Of a stretch of 64,000 nucleotides of DNA, positions 1 through 14,009 are shown in pieces (within the stretch, counting starts at the first letter, position 1; each line of letters opens with the position of its first letter). The position numbers and the translations under genes were made by a program. The notes under the pieces are model-generated. The model ran no database searches. It was given only the letters and a program-made list of their open reading frames with translations, and had not been told where the DNA came from. This stretch comes from Rhodotorula mucilaginosa (taxonomy: Eukaryota; Basidiomycota; Microbotryomycetes; Sporidiobolales; Sporidiobolaceae). The DNA lies in contig CP137867.1 in assembly GCA_034406715.1 (NCBI GenBank), positions 558,001 through 622,000 on the forward strand, given 5' to 3'.

Positions 1-2581
1 CGCCGAAGGCGACTGCACCTGCTTCTCGATCGGAGCAGCCAGTTCGGCCGAAGAGAGCTGCCAGTTGTTTCCGAGTCTTTTCAGCTGCCGCGCCTCTCTC
101 TTCTCTATATGTATTCGAGGCAGGGCTCACCTTCTTGGACACGCTTGCAAACGCCCATCCCGCCAGAGCTCCAGCAGCGCCGGCCGCGTTCGTCGCCAGA
201 CCAGGCTGAGTCTGCGCCGCCGCCTGCAGGGCGGGAGATTGTCCCGTCGGCGTATCGGGAATGACAGTATCGGGCTACATGTGCACGCGCGTGCGCGGAA
301 AGTCGTCAGGATCTGCTGCATAGCAGCATTTTTTTTTTGTGTGTAAAGAGGACGCGACGCACCATGCTGGCGGTGAGGGCCTCGCACTTCTTGACAAACA
401 TATCGATGGCTCGATAAGCTTGATCGCGAACGGTTCTGCGGCGCGGCGACGGCGGGAGAGAGCAAAAGAGAAAATCAGGCAAGGTTGACGACCGGGGACT
501 TTGGTCTCGCCAAACGAAACGCACTTTTCCCTGTCGACGAGGCAGATACTCATCGCCGGAATGACCTTGCCCGCCAAGTCCTCCTTCTCAAACACTTCAC
601 ACGTCGCCATGAGCGCCATCAGTCCCGCGATCCTCGCATGGACGAACGGGTCTCGGATCGCGCGCGCAAACGCCGGGATGAGGACTTTGCGCTGCGTCGA
701 AGTCTGGAGGTGCCGCGAGAGGCGCGAGAGGAGGATACACGTGTTGGTGCGGATGCCCGGTTCGACGTCGGTTTGGGTCTTGCCGAGCACGCGGAGGAGG
801 TCGTTGTTCAGGATCCGGTCGTTCAGCTGCACACGCGCGGGCTGATCAGTACCTCTGCTGTCTGGTCCTGAGCCGTTCTGCCTTTCCTGGAACTCACCTT
901 GGGAGCGATGAGCGGGATGGCTTTTACTGTTGCCTCCCGAATGACGGGGACGACGTCGCCGAACCCGGTCTGGAGGTGCGGCCAGACTTTTTCGTTCACG
1001 TCCTTGTTGGTCAACCGGTCGGCGTACCGCTCGAGGTTCTCGAGCAAGGCCATTCGGATCGCGCGATCGGGCGTCGCGTACATGCGCACGATCGGTTGGA
1101 CAATCTCGCGCTGGTACCCTTTCTCGTCGTCGCCGATCCCACCTCCTCCTCCTCCTCCGTTCTGGTGGGAAGAAGAAGAGGAATCGGAAGCGAGGTCGAG
1201 GATGACGGGCAAGAGAGGAGCGCCTCCCGACCCGGACGAGAACTCGAACGTGTGCACGAGCGAAGGCAGGACCTTGTATTTGAGGAACCCGTTCGGCAAC
1301 GGCGGCGTCTTGGAATTGGCCGCGCCCGCCGCGATCGCTTTCAGGGTCCGGATCAAGAGGGTCCGTTCGTCCTCGGTCGCGAGGGCAAAGCCGTCGAGCG
1401 CGGCCGAGAGTTTGACCAACCGGTTCGAGGGCCACCAGCCTTCTGCGCCCGGGTGCTGACCGAGGTCGAGGAACGCGGTCGTTTTCAGTCGCGCGGCCGG
1501 GTTCGGGTTGCCGAGTCGTCGCCAAGGTTGGAACATCGCCGGAGGGAAGGAACCGCGCGTTTGGGGCAGGGCGGGCGTTTCGGAAGGGGAGGAAGGGGAG
1601 AGGAACGAATTCGGCAAGGGGCCGTTGAAGACGGTGTAGAGAAAGAGGTGCAAGAGGTACGAGTCGAGCGTCGATGGGTCGTATCTTTGCATTCCGGAGG
1701 GGGGGGGTTGATCGCAAGGTGTCAGTCTCGTTTCTGTATGGGAAAGAGCGAGCGCGCGACTCTACTCTTTGAGGGCGGTCCAGCCGCCTCTACGAACTTC
1801 TGGACTCGCGTGGGTTTTCGAGTCGGGCAAGAGTCCTCCAAAGTGCTGATATTGGGGTGATACGCGCGGTCAGTCCAGACTTCTCACGCGCGCTCTGAAA
1901 TCGCGGCAACGGCGACACTCACCCACATGACTGCGTCCGGTTCGTCCAACCTGGAGCAGACTTCCATCCCGCCGAGCTTCCACTCTCCACCCGGGGTGAC
2001 CCACACTGTCGTGGTTCTCAACCCGCCGTGGACGCTCTGCCCTTCGCGGTTCAGGAACGCCAACGCGCTCGAGACGTGCAACAGGCCGTACACCTTGCTC
2101 TCCTCTGCCAGCGTTGCGCTCCCGGCCGAGTCGATCAAGGTGGCGAGGGACTGTACGGGTTCGGTGATGATCCAGATGGCGGAATCGGACTCGCTGCCGT
2201 CGAGGAATTTGAGGATGTTGGGATGGCGGAGGGCGCGCAGTTTGCGGAACGCGTTGCGGGCGAGGGGGAGCAAGGCTTTGCGGTCGGCGGGGCGCATGTG
2301 CGGCACGGGGGCAGACAAGTCAAAAGCAAAGACGGATACGGGGGTCGCATCGTCCTGTTCTGGCCGGTGTCAGCGGGACAATTGAGCCCAAAGTGGGGGC
2401 GGAGGAAGGGACTGACGCGTTTCGTGCCCGAGTAGAGGGTCCAGATGGATTTCCCGTCGTAGCTGGAGACGCGTTCTCCTATCTGGTAGCCCTGCACGCC
2501 TGGGACTCCTCCTGACGCGGACGAGAGAGCGGCGGACGAGGCGTTCAAGACGGCGGTCGAGAGACTCGAGAGGAAGTTCAT
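1..2581 (-). CDS. SCY1: SCY1-family N-terminal kinase-like protein (partial, C-terminus beyond window)
   Basis: Pseudokinase of the SCY1/SCYL1 (yeast Cex1) family, known to act in COPI-linked Golgi-ER traffic and tRNA export. The start codon is at 2581 and the N-terminus reads MNFLSSLSTAVLNASSAALS. The kinase fold is visible (SAIWIITEPV; LLHVSSALAFLN), but the catalytic loop reads VHGGLRTTTVWV instead of HRDxKxxN and the DFG position reads LGGM, so it should be catalytically dead, as is usual for the family. The family hallmark SKTHASPEVREGGW follows near 1790. The rest is a HEAT-type region (KYKVLPSLVHTFEF; VPVIREATVKAIPLIAPK; IRTNTCILLSRLS; RIAGLMALMATCEVF). Six or more short introns; the last visible exon begins near 60. 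It shares a 239-bp divergent promoter with the Rpt1 gene. Confidence 0.9.
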
Positions 2582-2820
2582 GGCGCAGGTCGGGGTCGCA
2601 CCTGGCTCTAGGACCGGCACAGCTCGTCGAAGCGCCGTCCTAGTCGTCAATTGGGAGAGCAAGTGGGGTCGAGACGAGACGAGACGAGGAGAAACGAGGC
2701 AGTGCACTCTTGACTTTTGACCTCTACACTCGGCGACAGCGCACAGGACAGGACAGGACAGACACTCGACAGTACAGACTCGCACTCCATCCCCTCATCG
2801 ACTGACTGCGCACCCCTACC

Positions 2821-5118
2821 ATGGCCCCGAAAGCGTGAGTCCGAGTGGTTACGCAACCCGTCATCCACCCTCGCTGACCCCTTTAGACTCACAGGGACTG
2901 GGAGAAGTGTGCGTAGCATCGAGACTAGACTCACCAACTACCGCCAGCTAACCCCCCCCCTCGACCAACAGACAAGGCGGACCCCGCAAAGCAGGAAGAG
3001 GCCAAAATCAACCGTACGCGCCACCACTACACCGGGCTGGCAGACGGGACTGCAACTGATCAATAGCACTACAGCCCTCGATGACGAAGACATCCAGATC
3101 CTCCGCACCTATGTACGTGGTCGAGTGCCACCCACCTCGGATCTCGGTCGCCGCCGCTGACGACGACGACGACGACGTTCCTATTTGCACCAACTGCCGT
3201 GACACGTACAGGGCCAGGGACCGTATGCAGGACGGCTAAAGGAGGTCGAGAACGAGATGAAAGAGGTCCAGAAGCGCATCAACGACAAGATGGGTCAGTC
3301 CCCCCCCCCCCCCTCCCGGAGTGCTCTGCCCGGAAAAGACGTCCCGTCTTACTGACTCGCTTCGCGGCTGTACACGCAGGCGTCAAGGAACTCGCGACCG
3401 GTCTCGCACCCCCGAACCTGTGGGACTTGGCGGCCGACAAGCAACGCATGGGCGAGGAACACCCCCTCCAAGTCGCGCGCTGCACAAAGATCATCCGCCT
3501 CGACGAGAACGCGCCGCCTCCTGCGCTCGCACCGGGCCAGAAACCCAACGCCGACGAGCAGGACAAGTACGTCATCAACGTCAAGCAGATTGCCAAGTTT
3601 GTCGTCGCCCTCGGGGACCGCGTCGCCCCGACCGACATCGAGGAAGGCATGCGCGTCGGGTCAGTCCTTCCCCCCCTCGTTCTCACCCTCACCCTGACCT
3701 TGATCTTGATCAGGAGGCCCATGCTGACCATCCACACCTCACGCCCCGCAGTGTCGACCGGACCGACTACAAGATCATGATCCCGCTGCCGCCCAAGATC
3801 GACGCCTCGGTCACCATGATGCAGGTCGAGGAGAAGCCGGACGTGACCTACCAGGACGTCGGAGGCTGCAAGGAACAGATCGAAAAGCTCCGCGAGGTCG
3901 TCGAGACGCCGTTGCTCAACGTGAGGATTGTCCCTCCCGTCTCTTTCTGTCTTCGCGTCTTGTCTCGTCGACGGCGTCAGATACTGGAGGCGCTGAATCT
4001 GGCAAACACTTTGCAGCCTGAACGCTTTGTCGAACTCGGCATCGATCCCCCGAAAGGCGTCATGCTCTACGGCCCCCCGGGAACCGGCAAGACCCTCTGC
4101 GCCCGCGCCGTCGCGAACCGCACCGACGCGACCTTTATCCGCGTCATCGGGTCCGAACTCGTCCAGAAGTACGTCGGCGAAGGGGCCCGCATGGTCCGCG
4201 AACTGTTCGAGATGGCGAGGAGTAAGAAAGCCGCGATCATCTTCTTTGACGAGGTCGACGCGATTGGTGGAGCGAGGTTTGATGATGGCGCTGGAGGGGA
4301 CAATGAAGTGCAGAGGACGATGCTCGAACTCATCAACCAGCTCGATGGGTTCGACGCGCGTGGAAACATCAAGGTTTTGATGGCGACCAACCGGTGCGTC
4401 TCTGGCCCTCACATGCACCTTTTTACGTACTTTTATACGAGCACCGCGCTGAGTGTCTTGGTGATTGAGATGCACAGACCGGATACTCTCGATCCCGCTC
4501 TGCTTCGTCCGGGTCGTATCGACCGGAGGGTCGAGTTTGGCTTGCCCGACGCCGAAGGCCGCGCTCACATCCTCCGCATCCACGCGTACGTTTCTCATGT
4601 CCTTCCTCTTCGGGAGCCTTTCCTCTTCCGATCAAACAAGATTCGCAGAAACTAAAGTCTCTCTCTCTCTCTCCCTGTGTGTGCGCCGCGCCGTGTGTGC
4701 AGCCGCTCCATGTCGACCGAGCGCAACATTCGGTGGGACCTCATCGCGCGCCTGTGTCCGAACGCGACCGGCGCCGAACTCCGGTCCGTCTGCACCGAGG
4801 CCGGCATGTTTGCGATCCGCGAACGGCGAAAGGTCGTCTCGGAGAAGGACTGCCTCGCCGCCGTCGAAAAGGTTCGTTCGATCTCGTTTCTCTTCTTCTT
4901 CTCCTTCGAGCCGCTCACCTCGATCCGATTTCCGAAACGGGATCACTGAACCTCTTTCTTGGCTTTTCCTCCGTACAGGTCATCCGCTCGGGTCAAAAAT
5001 TCAGCTCTACGTACGTGTGCCGTCTAGTGGGTACTCGTCCTGAGTTTCTTCGTCATCAGACTGACCTCGTTTCTTTCTACCCCACCCGTGCAGCGGTCTG
5101 TATCAGCAGTACCAGTAG
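2821..5118 (+). CDS. RPT1: 26S proteasome regulatory subunit 7, AAA-ATPase Rpt1
   Basis: One of six AAA+ ATPases of the 19S proteasome base, which unfold ubiquitylated substrates. Twelve exons sum to 1350 nt (449 aa), close to human (433) and yeast (467). The first two exons are only 14 nt each (2821-2834 and 2895-2908) and spell MAPKADWEK, matching yeast MPPKEDWEK, which supports both the start and this unusual split. Visible motifs are Walker A GPPGTGKT (about 4074), Walker [13 protein letters not shown], the second region of homology with MATNR...RPGRIDRR, and the OB-domain sequence [14 protein letters not shown]. The C-terminus is GLYQQYQ, without an HbYX motif, as expected for Rpt1. Exons: 2821-2834, 2895-2908, 2972-3013, 3075-3112, 3212-3293, 3380-3659, 3752-3920, 4017-4393, 4478-4585, 4703-4871, 4979-5010, 5094-5118. 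Confidence 0.97.
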
Positions 5119-5356
5119 ACGACTGTATCATTCTCGCATCCGTGCAATCCTGCCTTTTCGCACCTGTAAACCCGCAACTCGTTCGCGAGCGGGGAGTTCA
5201 GCCATAAGAGTTGGCCGACTGCGAGTCCACTAAACGCTTCTCGTGTGCTCCTCCTCGGATTCGCCGAACCCTTGAATGCGCATGGTGCTGAAAAAAAGGA
5301 TGCGAATGCAACATCAGGAAAGGAAAGAGAAAGCCAAGGCGCGTGACGGCCAGGAT

Positions 5357-7987
<2,631 letters not shown>

Positions 7988-8370
7988 CGCTGCCTCGGCG
8001 GGTAGTCTCTCTTGTAACAAAAAGCTGTCCGATGAGACTGAGCAGCGGCGATGAGTGGAGGGGCGTCTCCGGCTGTCGGGCCGTGCTTCGTTGTGTCGGA
8101 TCCCTCGCTAGGAGTGTTTTCCTCGGTCGCTCTAGCCTCCTGAGGGTCTGCGCGGCGTGCTTGATGAAGCGGCGGAAGCTGAGTGCTTTCGGCGACGACG
8201 CCGACTCGCGGCTTGCCCTCACTCGCTACCCTCGGACAAGTCGAACGCCGTGTGCAAGACACGCAAACAGTCGACGAGATCGCAAACAAGCTGCTCGAGA
8301 CCCGCCAACTGTCCCTGCGTTTGCACAAGTCGAACTCGAGCCTCTTGCTCCCGGCCCCACCACGAGCAGC
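7988..8370. promoter_or_regulatory. Divergent intergenic region ELP3 / TRS23
   Basis: 383 bp between the two start codons, so it should hold both promoters. I see no clear TATA box. The part at about 8195-8360 has coding-like composition in the frame beginning at 8183 (for example TVDEIANKLLETRQL), out of frame with Trs23; this is listed as a finding. Confidence 0.5.
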
Positions 8371-8796
8371 ATGTCGGCGCACGCACAAGGCTCGCAGACG
8401 GCGTTCGCCTTGTGGATCATCAACAAAGCAGGCGGACTGATCTACTCGCGCACCTACGCCGACGGCCTCGCGACCCTCTCGTCGAACGACAACCTCATCC
8501 TCGCATCGACGTTCCACTCGATCCACGCCATCGCGAGCCGCATCTCGCCCGTCCCGCGCAGTTCCGGCATCCACTCGATCGAGGCAGACACCTTCAAGAT
8601 GACGTGCCTGCAGACCCCGACCGGGATCAAGTTTGTCCTCTCGACGACCCCGTCCCACCCAGCTCCCGACGTCGTCCTCAAGCGCGTCTACGAGACCTAC
8701 GCCGACTACCTTAAAGACCCCTTTTACACCATCGAGATGCCCATTCGCTCCGAGGTCTTTGAACAAAAGATGCAGGTCGCCGTCCGAGGCTTCTGA
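8371..8796 (+). CDS. TRS23: TRAPP complex core subunit Trs23 (TRAPPC4)
   Basis: Subunit of the TRAPP core, the guanine-nucleotide exchange factor for the Rab GTPase Ypt1 at the Golgi. It is an intronless 141-aa ORF starting at 8371 (MSAHAQGSQTAFALWIINKA). The longin-like start NKAGGLIYSR is followed directly by LSSNDNLILASTFHSIHAIA, then GIHSIEADTFKMTCLQTPTG and DPFYTIEMPIRSEVFEQ, all diagnostic of TRAPPC4. Human and budding-yeast proteins are about 219 aa and carry a PDZ-like insert after the first strand; that insert is absent here, so this is the short form. An in-frame ATG exists upstream at 8164, but the extension does not look like the family. Confidence 0.93.
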   Translation: MSAHAQGSQTAFALWIINKAGGLIYSRTYADGLATLSSNDNLILASTFHSIHAIASRISPVPRSSGIHSIEADTFKMTCLQTPTGIKFVLSTTPSHPAPDVVLKRVYETYADYLKDPFYTIEMPIRSEVFEQKMQVAVRGF

Positions 8797-9213
8797 GTAC
8801 GGGGCAAACGCGGATACCTTCGACGGCTGCTCCTCCAGCCGGCGACATGGACCGTCGCCGCCAGGAGAGCCACGCACGCGCGCCGACACGGGCCTCAAGG
8901 TGGGCACACGATTGCTGTGCCAGCGTAAGGCAATTACGAAATGCCTCCGTGAGTACCGCCCATCCTCGAAGGGCGAAAGTGCAGAAAGCTAATCAACGCG
9001 TCAACTTCACAGGCGCGACTCTGCACCAAGCGACAGCAGACCGGATCCAGTTCCCCGCTCCGGCCGCGCTCGAGGATCCGTGCGCGTCGAGTAGAAGAGA
9101 CCGAGGGCCGTCTCGGCGCCGGGCCAGTCTGCGAGACGGAACGGATTTCCATCGTTGCGCGCATAGAATTTGTGCAAGCATAGTGTCTTTCTGCAACCGG
9201 AATACGAGGTTAT
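8797..9213. other. Convergent 3' intergenic region
   Basis: 417 bp between the stop codons of TRS23 (+) and the Cys-rich membrane protein (-). It contains only short unconvincing frames; I see no RNA gene or repeat. It should hold the two 3' ends and polyadenylation signals. Confidence 0.5.
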
Positions 9214-12200
9214 CTACGAGGTGCGATTGGAACGGAAAGGGTTCTTGGACCCCAAAACCAAGGTGTTGCCGGCGCGGGTCGTGAAGGTCTTGGGTGCGGC
9301 GAACGGGTCCTCTCGCTTCTTTGTCGCGTTGGATCCGTACGACGAGAGGGACCACCGGCTCTGAGAGGCCGTAGCAGCGGGAGCAGCGAGGGTCGCCGCA
9401 TGATGTTGAGGCTGATAAGACGGATGCGGCGGGAAGTTTGCCGGAGAAGGCGAGATCGGAGATGCGGGATCTTCGAGCACGAATCGCGGCGTGAGGGGAA
9501 CTTCTTGCGCGGAGGACGAGCCAGAGAGGCTGCTACCGTTGGGAGAGAGCGGGACGGAATCTGCGCGCGCCGACATTGGGATGAGGTGGTGGTGCTGCCT
9601 CGAGTGCGAGGCGTAGGAAGAGCCGGCTGACGGCGTATCGGCTCGCGGGGTCGGGGGATACGCGATCGATACCGGCAAGGCTGCGAGCTTCTTGTCGACC
9701 TATCGCATTTACCAGCTCGTATCAGTGGCCGACCTCCCCAGGGAAAGGGAACCGTGAAGAGCAGAGCGCAGACTCACTTCCTTATCACCGAGCTCTTTTG
9801 CAAACTTGGCGGTGCGCGCTCTTCGACGTTTCTGTTCCTGCTTGCGGAACCACCAGAGTCCGAGTGCGACGAGTGCGAGCACGACGAGGACGAGGAGCAG
9901 GATACTCCACCAGGGGAGTTGGCGCTTCTTCTTGTCTAAGCCATCGGTGGCTGCAGATTTGGCGGCGACCGTGACGAGATCTTCGAGGCAGACGCCGAAC
10001 TCGGCGATGACGACGCATCCCGCAGGCGAGGTCGACGTCTTATCCGGCGTGGCGCACTTGCCCTGTCGGAGCTTTTGCCCCGCCGGACAGGAAAGGCAGG
10101 AAGAAGAACTCGCGCTCGAGCAGGTCGCGCAGCTCGAGTCGCACTCGACACATTTCGACTTGGACGAATCAAAGTACTCGTTGGGCGAGCACGTCAAGAC
10201 GCACGAGTTTGACGAGGTCAGGACTGGCCGGGTGGGCGGGCAAGAAAGGCATGAAGTCGACGCGGGGCCGGAGCAAGTCTCGCAGTCCGGATGACACGCG
10301 AGGCAAGACGACGCGTTCTGGGCCGTGAGGGGGGACGAGGAGGAAATGTAGAAGCCGACGGGGCAGTTGGCGGAGGTCGTGCAGGTGCCGTTGAGGATGA
10401 GAGCTCCGGAGGAAGCGCAGGACGTGCAGTATGATGGCGAGCGCGAGCACGTGGCGCAAGACGAGTCACAGGCTGCGAGGAAGGCGAACACTTAGTACGG
10501 TATCTTTCGCACCTTTCGATTGATCCAGTCTCGGGAGAGACGGATTCTACGACTGGGAGAGGAACCGCACCTTGGCAGCTCTTTCCGTCGATCGAGACCA
10601 TCATGCCGTCAGGGCACGTATCGACACATGCTCCTTTGACCAAGTAACTCCCGGGCAAGCAGGCCGAGCATTGAAGGCCCGCGCGCGTCGAGGCGGAGCT
10701 GAAACTGTCGATTCCGCCTGCAGCGCACTTTGGCGGCAGTGCTGCGGGATGGGAAGCGCTGAAATAGTCAGCTTCTACCCAGAAACATCTCGTTCAGTAA
10801 TGACGACGTACCGTCGCAGACCTTCTTTCGATTGTCGTAGACCCAGCCGTTCGCCACCCTGGTCGTCGCGTTGGTCGCGCCAGCGCCGTTGCAGAGGCCC
10901 GTCCCGCCATCGAAAGCGACACAACCCCCACCATTCGGCATGAGGACATTCGGGCTCCGACAGCTAAGGCAACCGTCCACTCCAGCGGCGAAGCACGTCT
11001 CGCAGAGGGGGTTGCACTCGACGCAGGCCGAAGTCGCCGAGTTCCAGAACGTCCGAGATGGGCATGTGACGAACGTCCCGTTCGTGGAGGCCGTGGTGGC
11101 GGTCACACATCTTGTGCCGTCGCTCGAGTCGGGTTGGAGGCCGGATCGACACGTGAGGCAGGTCGCGTTCGGACCGGAGCATGACTCGCACGAAGGGTCG
11201 CAGGCTATCGTCGGACGAAACTCTTGATCAGCGACGAGCTGGGCGAAACGATAGATTGAGAACATGTGCTCACCGAGACATTCGCCAGAAGAAGTCTGGT
11301 AGTAGCCGCTCGCGCACGCCGCGCATTGAGTTCCGTTCGCGGCGGTCGTCCAACCGGCGCTGCAGCGGCATGACGCGGTCGACAATCCTGACGCGCAAAT
11401 GCCATTTGCACAGTTGCATATATCTGCGCGCATCATCTTATTCGTGTAAACGGAGAAGCTCGTCTCGACGCCGCCCGCACCTTCGGCCAGGTCCGTTCAG
11501 AGCGCGAGGGATTGTGTGCGCACCTGGCGAGATAACGGTCGACGCCTGATCATCGAGACAGATTCCGGTACCACTTGTTCCCTCGTCGCAGGTAGTGCAA
11601 TTGGCGGGACATGGCGAGCAGGAACGACCGTAAAAGCCTTTCGAGCAGACGTCTGCGAGACTTGGCGATCAGCATCTGCGACTCCGGATACAGCCGGGGA
11701 GGAAGTTTGGCCGTACCGCAGGTTTTACCCGTAAATCCTGGTGCACAGGCGCAGGTACCGTCCGCATTGCAGACGCCGCCGCTCGAGCAGGCTGGGGAGC
11801 AGGCTCGACTTTGAACCTGGACGATGTCGAGCCCGCCGCTGCCTGCACCGGACGGAAGCTGCCCGGCATCGTAGAGCGAATCCCACAGAACCATTTGAGT
11901 CGACTTGTCACTGGCGAAACGGGCGATTGCCACGGTGTCGGAGTTGAGGAGTAGCGATTCGACCTTTTGGGGGAATCGAGACGCTGTCGAGTTCGAGGCG
12001 CTCTGCGGAGGAGAGATCTGTGTGCTCGAGCCTTGATACATTGCAGAGGAGTAGGTCGTCAATCCGGGTTGAAGGGCAACGGTGTATGATGCAGACGAGG
12101 AAGAGTCGATTGAGCCGGAAGCCGAGAATCCGGTCGAGACTGTCGGTACCGACTGGCTCGAAAACACGGAGGACAGATCGGCCGAGGTGTTGTCGGTTCG

Positions 12201-12515
12201 GAAAGCGCTGGTTGCGGGGCTGTAGGTCCCGGGAAGCAGGGCGATCTGCCATGTCGTCCCGTTGACGGGCGTCGAGACATGGACGCCAGCTGTGTATCGA
12301 TCTCTTGTCAGCATTCATGACCTGCCAAGCAAGCCACGTTACACCTGCTCACCCGTGAGTGAGTTGGCCCCTACTAGACAGCGATCGGGCGTGCAAACGG
12401 CCGAAGCGTTCGTTGGATTTGCTGTCGTCTCCGAATGGTTCGGACTTTGCGCCGTCGCCACGGGGGACGACAAGAGAGGTAGCAGTGCGAGTAGGTACAA
12501 CGACTCGCGTAGCAT
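9214..12515 (-). CDS. Cysteine-rich EGF/furin-repeat type I membrane protein, receptor-like, function unknown
   Basis: About 900 aa in some eight exons. Start at 12515 with a signal peptide (MLRESLYLLALLPLLSSPVA, then TAQ). A Ser/Thr/Asn-rich ectodomain (about 12275-11900) leads into an EGF-like motif CSSGGVCNADGTCACAPGF, joined by an intron to DVCSKGFYGRSCSPCPANC. Many growth-factor-receptor/furin-type repeats follow, with C-x2-C-x2-C spacing, such as CDPSCESCSGPNATCLTC, CNPLCETCFAAGVDGCLSC, CHPDCETCSGPASTSCLSC and CDSSCATCSSASSSSCLSC. A single transmembrane segment (WSILLLVLVVLALVALGLWW, about 9850-9910) is followed by basic residues and a cytoplasmic tail of about 190 residues rich in Ser/Pro, ending GSKNPFRSNRTS. 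I recognise the repeat class but not the gene; sensor, adhesin or wall-linked protein are all possible. No kinase domain is present. Confidence 0.82.
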
Positions 12516-12907
12516 GATTCGCAGAGAGCGGCAGACTGCAGCAAGTCAGGCAGAGCGGTCAGAAGTCGAGAAGCGGCGGCGGGGCCGGGGCGGGAGTGTA
12601 GCACGGTCCGTCTCTCGTGGCTGGGCCAGCGTTCGGAGCACGAAAGAAGGAGTGAGCTCTAGGCGGGACAAAGGGACACGCCGATGCACGCAGTCTCAGA
12701 ACGCAGCTCGTGCGCTTGTGGGGGAAGACAAGGACTTGCAGGCGAGACGAGGAAGAGGAGCGTGCGGAGTGGTGCTGACGTGTCACTTGGCAGCTGAGGG
12801 GAGGCTCAGATGGGGAGACCGTTCCGCGCAAGTCGACCGGCGCGTGGGAAATTTTCGACCTTCCTCCCTTCCGACTTGTCGCAACACTCTCACTCACACC
12901 TCCAACC
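12516..12907. promoter_or_regulatory. Divergent intergenic region (Cys-rich membrane gene / GCVH)
   Basis: 392 bp between the two start codons, expected to hold both promoters. There is a pyrimidine-rich stretch directly upstream of the GCVH start (about 12860-12905). No TATA box or known operator is evident. Confidence 0.45.
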
Positions 12908-13717
12908 ATGTTCCGAACTGCTCTCCGCCCTGTCGCCCGTGCTGCCTTTGCGCCCTGCGCTCGCTCCCTCGTGCAGCCCTCGTTCCGCACCGTCGTCAGT
13001 ACGTCTCGACCGCCTGCCTCCCCACCTTGCTTTTCATCTCCCTCTCGCCCTGCCGGTGCTGGACCGGCATTCCTGCGCCATCGATTGCACCGTACTGATC
13101 CGGCGTTTCGCTTGATCCTGCAGCCAAGCGCTACACGCCCGAGCACGAGTGGGTCTCGTTCGACGACTCGACCGGTCTCGGCACGATTGGCATCACCGAA
13201 TACGCCCAAAAGGCACTCGGCGACGTCGTCTACGTCGAGCTCCCCGCCGAGGGCACCGAGGTCGCCACTGGCGGTACGTCCTCTCCTCGCTCGCGGCCCG
13301 CGGCTTTGACTCGAAAACACGAGCTGACCACCCGCTTGCCTTTTGATCCCGTCGCGGCCTGCCATTAGAGGAGATGGGCGCCGTCGAGTCGGTCAAGGCC
13401 GCATCCGACATCTTTGCCCCCGTCAGCGGACAGATCGAGGCTGTCAACGGCGAGCTCGCAGACCAGCCCGACTTGCTCAACAAGGATGCAGAGGGAGCCG
13501 GTGCGTCGTCTCTCTTTCACGCGCGAGAAAGGATTTCTTTCCTCTCCGCCGGCCGTGCCTTTTGCGGTCTTGCCCGCCGAATGCCTATACTGACTCTTCA
13601 TGAACGACAGGCTGGCTCGCCAAGATCAAGCTGTCGAACCCGGGCGAGTTTGACCAGCTCCTGAACGGAGAGGCGTACAAGGCCCACTGCGAGGGCGAGT
13701 CGGAGGCGTCGGACTAG
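12908..13717 (+). CDS. GCV3: Glycine cleavage system H protein, mitochondrial
   Basis: Lipoyl carrier of the mitochondrial glycine decarboxylase complex; its lipoyl arm shuttles the aminomethyl group between the P, T and L proteins. Four exons (12908-12998, 13124-13273, 13369-13500, 13611-13717) sum to 480 nt, 159 aa, usual for a precursor. The N-terminus [20 protein letters not shown] is a typical mitochondrial presequence. Core motifs are [34 protein letters not shown], then [11 protein letters not shown] in which the Lys after ESV is the lipoylation site, and [11 protein letters not shown]. The end [18 protein letters not shown] is also as in the family. Confidence 0.97.
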
Positions 13718-14009
13718 GTGTTCATCGGTTTTCGAGGCCGCCCGATCCCATGTAGAAGTATGCAGTAGAAACGAACACCTCAACGTGTACCCGCAAAATG
13801 TTACCCTCAGGGACGCGCGAGTCTTGTCCGCTTGTGAGAGCGCGCCTTCTTGCTCTCCTTCTCCTCCCTCTCCTCCCAAGCGAGGCTGTATAGAGGCTCA
13901 CGATCGGTAACGCAGCGTCCAAGTAGCAGACGAACGCTCTCGCGTCCTCGAGGTCGTCGACTCTGGAGTCCTCGTCCGCGCCGCCGCCCCACCTCAAACC
14001 GACCTCGAC

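Noticed and set aside
275-1717. A 480-residue minus-strand open frame
   Set aside because: It runs through the SCY1 exons in the wrong frame; the family residues are in the neighbouring frame.
8164-8370. N-terminal extension of Trs23 from the in-frame ATG at 8164
   Set aside because: The added residues are Arg/Pro/Ser-rich and unlike any Trs23, and the family start fits at 8371.
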